This document shows, one piece after another, positions 8,688 through 15,177 of a stretch of DNA of 33,565 nt (its first letter is position 1; each line of letters opens with the position of its first letter). Source of the DNA: Acidimicrobiaceae bacterium (GTDB lineage: Bacteria > Actinomycetota > Acidimicrobiia > Acidimicrobiales > RAAP-2); the NCBI GenBank assembly GCA_003133545.1, contig PKYA01000138.1, positions 192-33,756 of the forward strand, written 5' to 3'. The notes under the pieces are model-generated. The model did not search any database, was not told where the DNA came from, and saw nothing but the letters and a program-made list of their open reading frames with translations. Position numbers and translations under genes: made by a program.

Positions 8688-9563
8688 GTGGACGATCTCG
8701 AAGGCAAGGTAGCCCTGGTGACCGGCGCCAGCCGTGGGGTCGGGGCAGCTACTGCGGTGGCCTTGGCCGAGGCCGGATGCGATGTGGCCTGCGCCGCCCG
8801 CGCCACCGAGTCCAATCCCCAGCGGACCTCGGGCACGATCGACGAGACCGTCCGGAGGATCGAGGCCGCCGGGCGCCGTGGCCTCGCCGTCCCCACCAAC
8901 CTCGGGGTCGACGACGAGGTCGTGGCCATGGTCCGGACCACCCAGGAGCGGTTCGGGCGGCTCGACATCCTCATCAACAACGCTGCCATCACCTTCATCG
9001 GCGATCTCGACATCCCGCTCAAGCGCTACGACCTCATCATGCAGGTCAACCTGCGAGCGCCGCTCATCGCCATCAACGAGGCGGCACCGCTCATGCGCGC
9101 CCAGGGCGGCGGGGTGATCGTGAACGTGTCCTCGGTGGCGGCGCTCTACCCGCACCCCTCGCTGCTCGCATATGGCATCTCCAAGATCGGCCTGGAGCGG
9201 CTGACGGTGGACGCGGCGCGGCAACTGGCCCCGGCGAACATCGCCGTCAATTGCTTCCGCATCGACATTGCGGTGGCGTCCGAAGGGTTCGTGGCCAACA
9301 CGCCCGGTGCCGACCACTCGAATTGGGAGCCTTCGGCGGTGGCCGCCGAGGGGATCGTGTGGATGGTGCGGCAACCACCCACCTACTCCGGACACCGCGA
9401 GAGCATGTACGCGCTGCGCCATCGCGAGGGGATCATGGCGACACGGATCGCCCACCCTCTCACCGAAGCACCTCCGACCGAATTGTTCGACGGGCTGGTG
9501 CCGCTGACCGACAGCTATTTCGAAGAGCCGTACCCCGACGACGACGGACCGAGAGGAGCCTGA
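8688..9563 (+). CDS. Short-chain dehydrogenase/reductase (SDR)
   Basis: A 291-residue NAD(P)-dependent SDR. The cofactor motif T-G-A-S-R-G-V-G begins at about residue 12, and N-N-A-A is at about 97-100. The catalytic Ser149, Tyr162 and Lys166 are in V-S-S and Y-G-I-S-K. The start is the GTG at 8688, preceded by an AAAGGAAC ribosome binding site; the ATG at 8589 falls inside the operator candidate and gives a non-homologous extension. The C-terminal 40 or so residues are longer than in minimal SDRs and rich in acidic and proline residues. It is the first gene of a three-gene plus-strand run, 3 nt before the kinase gene. LvaD in levulinate catabolism is an SDR in a comparable setting, but the substrate here is unknown. 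Confidence 0.85.
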   Translation: MDDLEGKVALVTGASRGVGAATAVALAEAGCDVACAARATESNPQRTSGTIDETVRRIEAAGRRGLAVPTNLGVDDEVVAMVRTTQERFGRLDILINNAAITFIGDLDIPLKRYDLIMQVNLRAPLIAINEAAPLMRAQGGGVIVNVSSVAALYPHPSLLAYGISKIGLERLTVDAARQLAPANIAVNCFRIDIAVASEGFVANTPGADHSNWEPSAVAAEGIVWMVRQPPTYSGHRESMYALRHREGIMATRIAHPLTEAPPTELFDGLVPLTDSYFEEPYPDDDGPRGA

Positions 9564-9566
9564 GAG

Positions 9567-10646
9567 ATGGCGAAGCTGACACCGGATGAGGAGAAGGCGG
9601 CGGAGGCGCGCACCGCCGGCCTCGTCAACGAGGAGCGGCTCGGCCGGTGGATGGACGAGCGCGGCCTGCCCGGCAAGGGTGAGGCGGTCTCGGTGCACTT
9701 CATCAGCGGCGGCGCATCGAACGAGATCTTCCTCATCACCCGGGGCGACTTCGAGGCGGTCCTCCGCCGGCCGCCGCGGGTGGTCCCCAAGGGCCGGAAC
9801 GAGACGATGTTGCGCGAGTACCGGGTGCTCGAGGCGCTCAACGGCACCGACGTCCCCCACCCCGAGGCCTATGCCGCCTCCGACGACGACAGCATCATCG
9901 GTTCCAGCTTCTATCTCATGAGCCGGATCGACGGCTGGTCCCCCATGAACACAGACGGGTGGCCGGCACCCTTCGACACCGACCTCGAGGCGCGCCACGG
10001 TCTCGGGATCCAGCTGGTCGACGGGCCGGCGCGCCTGGCCCGCGTCGACTGGAGGGCACGCGGCCTCGAGGGCTTCGGCAAGCCCGACGGGTTCCACGAC
10101 CGCCAGGTCGACCGCTGGCTGGCCCACCTCAACGCCATCCAGTTCCGCGAGCTGCCCGGTCTCGACGTGGCCTCCGACTGGTTGCGGCGCCACAAGCCCA
10201 CCAATTGGGAGCCCGGCATCATCCACGGCGACTACCAGTTCGCCAACGCCATGTTCGACCACGGCGCGCCAGCCAAGCTGGCGGCCATGGTCGACTGGGA
10301 GATGTCGACCGTGGGCGATCCCCTCCTCGACCTCGGGTGGATCATGAACGGCTGGAAGGACCCCGACGAGGACCGGAGCTCGACTGGCTACGTCGACATG
10401 GCGGGCATGCCCAGCCGGGCCGAGATGCTCGAGCACTACGCCACTGTCAGCGGGCGCTCGGTGGACGAGATCGACTACTACGTGATCCTGGCCCGCTTCA
10501 AACTGGCCATCGTGCTGGAGGCCGGCTACGCCCGCGTGGTGGCCGGGACGGCGGACAACCCGGGCATGGCCGCCTACGAGTACGTCGTGCTGGACAACAT
10601 GCGCGCCGCGGCCGAGCTGGCCCAGACGACGAAGCTCGGGCAGTAG
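9567..10646 (+). CDS. APH-family phosphotransferase (ACAD10/11 kinase-domain or LvaA-like)
   Basis: A 359-residue aminoglycoside-phosphotransferase-fold kinase (PF01636). The nucleotide-binding loop appears as F-I-S-G-G-A-S-N-E-I-F (45-55). The catalytic loop is H-G-D-Y-Q-F-A-N (220-227) and the metal-binding Asp243 lies in V-D-W-E-M-S-T-V-G-D-P-L-L-D-L-G-W. This variant, with D-W-E-x-x-x-x-G-D-P, belongs to the acyl-CoA-associated subgroup found in the N-terminal half of ACAD10/ACAD11 and in bacterial LvaA. Those enzymes phosphorylate the hydroxyl of 4-hydroxyacyl-CoA. It follows the SDR by 3 nt and is divergent from the ACAD10/11-like dehydrogenase. Antibiotic resistance is therefore unlikely to be its role. 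The exact substrate is inferred, not shown. Confidence 0.85.
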   Translation: MAKLTPDEEKAAEARTAGLVNEERLGRWMDERGLPGKGEAVSVHFISGGASNEIFLITRGDFEAVLRRPPRVVPKGRNETMLREYRVLEALNGTDVPHPEAYAASDDDSIIGSSFYLMSRIDGWSPMNTDGWPAPFDTDLEARHGLGIQLVDGPARLARVDWRARGLEGFGKPDGFHDRQVDRWLAHLNAIQFRELPGLDVASDWLRRHKPTNWEPGIIHGDYQFANAMFDHGAPAKLAAMVDWEMSTVGDPLLDLGWIMNGWKDPDEDRSSTGYVDMAGMPSRAEMLEHYATVSGRSVDEIDYYVILARFKLAIVLEAGYARVVAGTADNPGMAAYEYVVLDNMRAAAELAQTTKLGQ

Positions 10647-10663
10647 CGGGAGCGGGCAGCAGC

Positions 10664-11533
10664 GTGAAGATCGGGATCTCGCTTGGGACGCTGCACCCCA
10701 GCCTGTGGGTCGAGGCGACGCGGGAGGCCGACCGCCTGGGTTACGAATCGGTCTGGATGCCCGAGCACCTGGTGATCCCGGTGACCCTGGCGGGCAGCCC
10801 CCACGCCGGTGACGAGCACCCCCCCATCCCGGCCAACGTGCCGGTCTTCGACGTCTTCTCGTACCTGGGCTTTTTGGCCGGGCAGACCGCGCAGATCCAC
10901 TTCGGCACCCAGGTCTACAACATCGGGCTGCGCCATCCCTTCGTCGTGGCCCGCGCCGTGACCACCCTCGACGTGATCTCGGGAGGACGGGTGGAGTTCG
11001 GGATCGGCGCCAGCTGGCTCGCGGCGGAATGGGAGGCGATCGGCCTCGATTTCGGCACCCGGGGCCGACGGGTGGACGAGGCGATCGGCGTGTGCCAGAA
11101 GCTGTGGCGCGATGAGGTGGTGGAGCATCACGGGGAGTTCTTCGACTTCCCGCCCGTGATGTTCGAACCCAAACCGACCCACGCTCCGTGGCCTCCGCTC
11201 CACATCGGGGGGGACGGCCCCGCCGCGCTGCGCCGGGCGGCCACCGTCGGCGACGGCTGGATCCCCATGAACCACACTCTCGAGGAGATCCCCGCCGCCG
11301 CCCAGCGGATCGCCCAGCTCCAGTCGGACGCCGGGCGCGCTGGGAACGTGGAGATCACGCTCGGCGGCGGCGCCGACCTCGACGACCTACGCCGCCGCGC
11401 CGACATGGGCATCGGCCGGGCACTGGTCAAACCGTGGCGCTCGAGCAAGGACGCCCTCGAGAGCATGCGCCGCTTCGCCGACGGGGTCCTGCCGCACATC
11501 GTGGAGCACCCGGTCACCACACCGTCGGCCTGA
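10664..11533 (+). CDS. LLM-class F420-dependent oxidoreductase
   Basis: A 289-residue luciferase-like TIM-barrel oxidoreductase. It opens with I-G-I-S-L-G-T-L-H and A-D-R-L-G-Y-E-S-V-W-M-P-E-H. It then has the strand G-T-Q-V-Y-N-I-G-L-R-H-P and the S-G-G-R-V-E-F-G-I-G-A-S-W segment diagnostic of actinobacterial F420-type LLM proteins. The GTG start at 10664 lies 17 nt after the kinase stop; a far longer open frame upstream in the same phase overlaps the kinase and is not real. Such enzymes use reduced F420 or FMN for hydride transfer or oxygenation in lipid and xenobiotic metabolism. It is the last gene of its unit, and a gene-poor region follows. The cofactor is inferred from family resemblance. 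Confidence 0.83.
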   Translation: MKIGISLGTLHPSLWVEATREADRLGYESVWMPEHLVIPVTLAGSPHAGDEHPPIPANVPVFDVFSYLGFLAGQTAQIHFGTQVYNIGLRHPFVVARAVTTLDVISGGRVEFGIGASWLAAEWEAIGLDFGTRGRRVDEAIGVCQKLWRDEVVEHHGEFFDFPPVMFEPKPTHAPWPPLHIGGDGPAALRRAATVGDGWIPMNHTLEEIPAAAQRIAQLQSDAGRAGNVEITLGGGADLDDLRRRADMGIGRALVKPWRSSKDALESMRRFADGVLPHIVEHPVTTPSA

Positions 11534-11990
11534 CCCAGCGGAAAAGCGAAAGCGACTCCTTCCCTTGGTAGGACCCGAGTCCGAGGTTGATGATCCTTCT
11601 CTCCGATCGTATTTTGCTCAGAGCAGCGTCCAAGATTACCTACAAGGCATGACCGACCAAAGACTTCCGGGGTCGCATTCGCTGACCCTCCCCGACGGCC
11701 CGGCCACTGAAAGAAGTACCGCTTTCCAATCACCGGACCGGGGTGCGGGGTTACCCCGAGCCTCGGCATTACAGACCGAGACGAGGCTCTCTGCCGAGAA
11801 CTGCTTCGGAACGGCGAGAGGTGCCCACTCTGCGCGATCGATAACCAAGTGGGACGCGTGGCAGAAGTGCCCCAGGGTCCGGCAATGTACTGGGCTACCT
11901 GATCAGATGGGCGGCGGGCCCTCTTGGTTGGTAATCACCGCAGCTCTCTTCGCCAGCACCTTGCACAGGCAGAGCCCACCACTGTTGGCG
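11534..11990. other. Intergenic stretch without a convincing gene
   Basis: GC content falls here and the open frames on either strand have no recognisable family or codon bias. It contains a short perfect hairpin (CGGGG-TTA-CCCCG, 11746-11758) without a T-tract, and one copy of the dispersed CAATGTAC repeat at 11879-11899. Confidence 0.55.
11879..11899 (+). repeat. Dispersed CAATGTAC repeat, copy A
   Basis: This copy shares the 17-mer CCGGCAATGTACTGGGC exactly with copy B near 25431, and the match extends to 20 of 21 bases with a T/G difference followed by ACC. Upstream it also shares an 11-of-12 match (GTGCC-C/G-CAGGGT) with the flank of copy D at 30313. No transposase lies nearby. Confidence 0.6.
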
Positions 11991-12092
11991 CTACGACCGT
12001 CGCTCTCCGAACAGACGTGTGCCAACGCCGATAACGATCAGGCCGAAGGCGACCGAGGCGAGGACGGTAATAAGACTTGCAGTGGAACTCAT
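11991..12092 (-). CDS. 33-aa single-pass membrane peptide
   Basis: A short frame of 33 codons begins with ATG at 12092, directly behind a strong ribosome binding site (GGAGGTAAC). The peptide has a short polar N-terminus (M-S-S-T-A-S), then about 20 hydrophobic residues forming one membrane helix with G-L-I-V-I-G-V-G. It ends in a charged tail (R-L-F-G-E-R-R-S), so an N-out/C-in orientation follows from the positive-inside rule. A possible promoter (TTGACT at 12184-12179, CAAATT at 12161-12156, 17-nt spacer) lies upstream. No family is recognised; small membrane peptides of this shape include toxins, transporter accessory subunits and stress peptides. It stands alone in a lower-GC patch with no neighbouring partner. 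The strong start and clear hydrophobic design argue against chance. Confidence 0.6.
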   Translation of the reverse strand: MSSTASLITVLASVAFGLIVIGVGTRLFGERRS

Positions 12093-12155
12093 TGTTACCT
12101 CCATCGATTCCGACTGTGACCCACCCAACCATTCCCACTAACCCCACCACTATCG

Positions 12156-12184
12156 AATTTGAACCTCCTTCCCCACCAAGTCAA
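12156..12184 (-). promoter_or_regulatory. Possible promoter of the membrane peptide gene
   Basis: Read on the minus strand, TTGACT (12184-12179) and CAAATT (12161-12156) are separated by 17 nt, about 60-90 nt upstream of the peptide's ATG. The -10 element is weak. Confidence 0.3.
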
Positions 12185-12208
12185 GAGTGGGTTTTCAACT
12201 CCCAATGA

Positions 12209-12493
12209 CGTGGCTGTCCGAACCGGCGATCCGGCCTCGCTGCTGTCCTTGGCCGCTACGACGAAGCGAATGCCTACTTCGCCCAGGCCTCCGAATTCAA
12301 TGACCGGGTGGGTGCGAAGTCCTTCGCCGCCCGGACCAACCTCTCCTGGGGGAGGATGCTCGCCGAACGCGGTAGCCCGGGCGACGCCGAGAAGGCCCGG
12401 GCCCTGGTCACGAGGGCCCACACCGCCGCAATGGCCAACGGGTACGGGACCGTCGAGCGTCGAGCCACGGCCGCTCTCCAGAACCTCGGCTGA
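12209..12493 (+). pseudogene. C-terminal TPR remnant of a large ATPase or cyclase-type regulator
   Basis: An open frame with no plausible start at its head encodes about 85 residues ending in TGA. It reads L-G-R-Y-D-E-A-N-A-Y-F, then R-T-N-L-S-W-G-R-M-L-A-E-R-G, then A-L-Q-N-L-G at the end. This is the terminal TPR-like helical repeat and tail typical of large actinobacterial ATP-binding regulators (LuxR/MalT-like proteins or adenylate cyclases fused to an AAA domain), which are about 1000 residues long. The frame is closed by a TGA just upstream, and no N-terminal domain exists in the preceding kilobase. It is therefore probably the surviving end of a deleted gene. Its base composition is GC-rich, unlike the patch before it. 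Confidence 0.6.
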
Positions 12494-12630
12494 CGACGAG
12501 ACGATTGCGCCCACGCTATGTCCCATAACAATGACGATACGGACCTTCGGTGGCACTGTCCCACTCGTACCAGGGCACTCCAGGACCCTGCGACTGGCGG
12601 TTCATTTGAGCGGACAGGGGCGAAGCCACG

Positions 12631-13050
12631 CTAGACCTGAGGTGCTCCCACCTTCCGGCGGGCGAAGTACCAACGGCCGCGCTCGTAGATGACCTCGTCG
12701 GAGACCACGACGGGGGCACCGAAGACGGTCTGCTCCTGTGTGCTCTGTGGCGTCGCCACCAGGGCACGGCTCTCCTGGGTCCCATGGACGCCGTCGATGC
12801 GCACGACCGAGTCGGCGAGGATAACGCACGCGGGCCGGCGCGCCGAGGCGAACCAGCGCCCGAGTGCAGCGTGGCCTGAGATGGGGTCCTGCCCCGGCAG
12901 CTCGAGCACGCCTTCGACCACGAATGTCCCCAGCCACGTCACTTCGTCCCCCTCCTCGAGGGCACGGTGTTGACGAATGGACAGGTCCTGCACCGCGGCG
13001 CGCCCGGCCATTGCCTGCAGGGTGCGCTGCTCTTCGTACGACGACGACAT
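12631..13050 (-). CDS. SnoaL/NTF2-like protein (polyketide cyclase fold)
   Basis: A 139-residue protein with the SnoaL-like/NTF2 fold pattern: an N-terminal helix (A-A-V-Q-D-L-S-I-R-Q-H-R-A-L-E-E-G-D), then T-W-L-G-T-F-V-V-E-G-V-L-E-L, a G-H-A-A-L-G-R-W-F turn, and a C-terminal beta-sheet ending Y-E-R-G-R-W-Y-F-A-R-R-K-V. The start at 13050 has an AGGAG ribosome binding site about 10 nt upstream; the longer frame to 13149 overlaps the intergenic region. Members of this fold include small isomerases, dehydratases and cyclases, as well as hydroxylating-dioxygenase beta subunits, so a role on a Rieske product is possible. It is the last gene of the minus-strand run from the Rieske oxygenase, 64 nt after another protein of the same fold. 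Catalytic residues cannot be assigned. Confidence 0.7.
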   Translation of the reverse strand: MSSSYEEQRTLQAMAGRAAVQDLSIRQHRALEEGDEVTWLGTFVVEGVLELPGQDPISGHAALGRWFASARRPACVILADSVVRIDGVHGTQESRALVATPQSTQEQTVFGAPVVVSDEVIYERGRWYFARRKVGAPQV

Positions 13051-13114
13051 CGGTTGCTTGCTCCTATCGGATTGGTTCGGGTCGGATCGATTCGGGTGTG
13101 GGCGGTGGTCGGCG

Positions 13115-13510
13115 TCAGTCCGGCATGCGCCCCATGGCGTCGCGACCACCGACCGGTGCTTCGCCGCCGGGCTGTTGGAGGTACAGGTGCATCCCCTTGA
13201 TGAGCCCCTCGTCGTCGAGGCGGAAGACGATGGCCTCGGGGAGGTCCGTCATCACCCCTTTCACCTCGAGGTGCTCCACCAGCTCGGCGATCGCCGTGTC
13301 GCCGGCATACGCGACGTGCACGGGTTTGAGGGCGTAGCCCTCCTTGAGCGTGGGCACCACCCGGCGCAGGAACTCGATGTACCCCTCGGCGGAATCGATC
13401 ACATCGCCGTACGGTCCGACGCGCTCGTACCCCGTCTTGGAGAAGCAGGTGGCCAGGCGGTCCCAGTCACGAGCGGCATAGAACTCTACGAAATCCTCAA
13501 CAACGGCCAT
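13115..13510 (-). CDS. SnoaL/NTF2-like protein
   Basis: A 131-residue protein of the SnoaL/nuclear-transport-factor-2 fold. It begins V-V-E-D-F-V-E-F-Y-A-A-R-D-W-D-R-L, continues with an F-L-R-R-V-V-P helix, and finishes with strands I-A-E-L-V-E-H-L-E-V and F-R-L-D-D-E-G-L-I-K-G-M-H-L-Y, the usual terminal element of this fold. The ATG at 13510 has a GAGGAAGG ribosome binding site, which favours it over an upstream in-frame start at 13552 that would overlap the ligase. It follows the ligase gene by 28 nt. A role as a small isomerase, hydratase or binding protein in the same pathway is inferred from position only. Confidence 0.7.
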   Translation of the reverse strand: MAVVEDFVEFYAARDWDRLATCFSKTGYERVGPYGDVIDSAEGYIEFLRRVVPTLKEGYALKPVHVAYAGDTAIAELVEHLEVKGVMTDLPEAIVFRLDDEGLIKGMHLYLQQPGGEAPVGGRDAMGRMPD

Positions 13511-13538
13511 GTGGCCCTTCCTCTCTCCTGGCGGCATC

Positions 13539-15152
13539 TCATCTGCGTGCATCCGTCGGCTGCCCGAATCGCTGGCGCAAATCCGGCTTGCGCACCTTGC
13601 CGGCCGAGTTCAGCGGGAGCGCGTCCGTCACGACGACCGATGTCGGCTTTTTGTAGGAGGCCAGCCTCTCCTTGCACCAGGCGATGAGATCGGCCTCGCC
13701 CGGCGGGTCGTCGGGATCCACGGGCACGATCACGGCGCGCGGCGTCTCGCCCCACTTGGCATCCGGCAACCCGATCAACGCTGCGTCGACCACGCCGGGA
13801 TGGGCGCGGAGCACCGCCTCCACCTCGGGGCAGTAGATGTTCTCGCCGCCCGAGATGATCATGTCGGTCTTGCGGTCGACCACGTAGAGGTACCCGTCCT
13901 CGTCCATGCGGCACAGGTCGCCCGAATGGAACCAGCCGTCGGCGAACGCGGCCTCGTTGGCCTCGGGCATATGCCAGTAGCCCTGCATGACGGTCGGGCC
14001 CCGGTAGACGATCTCCCCCACCTCGCCAACACCTACGTCCTTGCCGTCGTCGTCGACGACGCGCGCCTCCACGTTCATGATCGGCCGCCCCACGGACCCC
14101 CGCTTGCGGTCGGAGTCCTCGGCATGCAGCACGCACGTGACCGGGCTCATCTCGGTCTGGCCGAAGAAGCTGTAGATGGGAACCGCCGGCAGCACGTCCC
14201 CTATCTTCTTCAGGACCTCCACCGGCGTGTTGGCCGCACCCCAGGCGGCCCGGCGCAGGGCCAGCCGCGCCCCGCTGGCTCTCACCTGATTGCAGATGTC
14301 GTCCCACTGCATCCCGACGAAGACACAGCCGGTGACGCCGAAGCGCTCCATCTCTTCGACGGCCCGCGCGCTGTCGAAGTTGCCGCTCGGCACGATGACC
14401 GCGCTGCCGCCACCCATCAGGTAGGGCAGGATCCCGGTCAGGCCCCCGATATGGAAGAGCGGGAGGTTGCCGTACCAGACGTCGTCGTAGCCGACGATGC
14501 CCTGCGTCACCATGGAGTTGAGGGTGCTCATGAGCAGGTTGAAGTGACTGAGCACGGCACCCTTGGGCCTGCCGGTGGTGCCGGATGTGTACATGATCAG
14601 CGCCGCGTCTTCCTCGTCGACGGTCCCGTTCACCGGCGACTCATCGGGCGTCTCGACCAGATCGCGGTAGCGCTCCGCGCCGGCCACGGCAGCGGGCTCA
14701 CCGAGCACCACCACGACGCGCACCGCGGGCGATGTCTCCCGCACCGCGGGCGATGTCTCCCGCACCGCGGCCACGAGCGGGGAAAGGCTCTCGTCGACGA
14801 CGATCACCGAGGCGCCGCAGTCGCCGAGGATGAACCCCACCTCGTCGGCCACCAAGCGGAAGTTGACCGGTACCACGATCGCACCCAACCGCCAGCCGGC
14901 CAAGATCGTCTCCAACATCTCGATGCTGTTGGTCATGAGCACGGCGAGCCGGTCGCCGTGGTGCAGGCCGCGAACCGCCAGCGCGTTGGCCAAGCGGGTC
15001 ACTCGGCGATCCACCTCGCCGAAGGTGCGGATCGTGTCGCCACTGATGTACGCGGTGCGCCCCGGGTACTTGCGCGCGATCCTGCTCAATTGCTCGCCGT
15101 GCGCCATGTTGCGCGCCGCCGCCATGCCGGCCGCAGGAGCTGCGCTCGTCAT
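13539..15152 (-). CDS. Acyl-CoA synthetase (AMP-forming), FadD-like
   Basis: A 537-residue ANL-superfamily ligase that would adenylate a carboxylic acid and transfer it to CoA. The P-loop Y-T-S-G-T-T-G-R-P-K-G is at 188-198, and the A5 motif Y-S-F-F-G-Q-T-E-M is in the middle. The hinge region reads G-Y-L-Y-V-V-D-R-K-T-D-M-I-I-S-G-G-E-N-I-Y, and the catalytic lysine is in L-N-S-A-G-K-V-R-K near the end. The ATG at 15152 begins 25 nt after the second ligase gene stops. A perfect 21-bp tandem duplication makes the sequence E-T-S-P-A-V-R occur twice (132-145) in a region before the P-loop; it keeps the frame. Domain architecture is complete. The substrate is not predictable, but the neighbouring Rieske enzyme suggests a cyclic acid. 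Confidence 0.88.
   Translation of the reverse strand: MTSAAPAAGMAAARNMAHGEQLSRIARKYPGRTAYISGDTIRTFGEVDRRVTRLANALAVRGLHHGDRLAVLMTNSIEMLETILAGWRLGAIVVPVNFRLVADEVGFILGDCGASVIVVDESLSPLVAAVRETSPAVRETSPAVRVVVVLGEPAAVAGAERYRDLVETPDESPVNGTVDEEDAALIMYTSGTTGRPKGAVLSHFNLLMSTLNSMVTQGIVGYDDVWYGNLPLFHIGGLTGILPYLMGGGSAVIVPSGNFDSARAVEEMERFGVTGCVFVGMQWDDICNQVRASGARLALRRAAWGAANTPVEVLKKIGDVLPAVPIYSFFGQTEMSPVTCVLHAEDSDRKRGSVGRPIMNVEARVVDDDGKDVGVGEVGEIVYRGPTVMQGYWHMPEANEAAFADGWFHSGDLCRMDEDGYLYVVDRKTDMIISGGENIYCPEVEAVLRAHPGVVDAALIGLPDAKWGETPRAVIVPVDPDDPPGEADLIAWCKERLASYKKPTSVVVTDALPLNSAGKVRKPDLRQRFGQPTDARR
14719..14770 (-). repeat. 21-bp tandem duplication inside the ligase gene
   Basis: Two identical 21-bp units (14719-14739 and 14740-14760) are followed by the first 10 bases of a third. 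The unit is a multiple of three, so the reading frame is kept and seven residues are duplicated. Confidence 0.9.
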
Positions 15153-15177
15153 GGTGCGTCCAGCACGGAGGGGACCC

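Noticed and set aside
8628-10436. 602-codon minus-strand frame opposite the SDR and kinase genes
   Set aside because: It is a His/Val/Gly/Asp-rich antisense shadow with no family resemblance.
9567-10646. Antibiotic-resistance interpretation of the APH-like kinase
   Set aside because: The D-W-E-x(4)-G-D-P subgroup and the acyl-CoA gene neighbourhood fit metabolic kinases, not aminoglycoside resistance.
9959-10663. Long upstream extension of the LLM oxidoreductase frame
   Set aside because: It overlaps the kinase gene in another phase and lacks any homology; the barrel starts at the GTG at 10664.
11565-12119. 184-codon plus-strand open frame in the gene-poor patch
   Set aside because: No recognisable domain, no ribosome binding site, and it covers the better-supported membrane peptide on the other strand.
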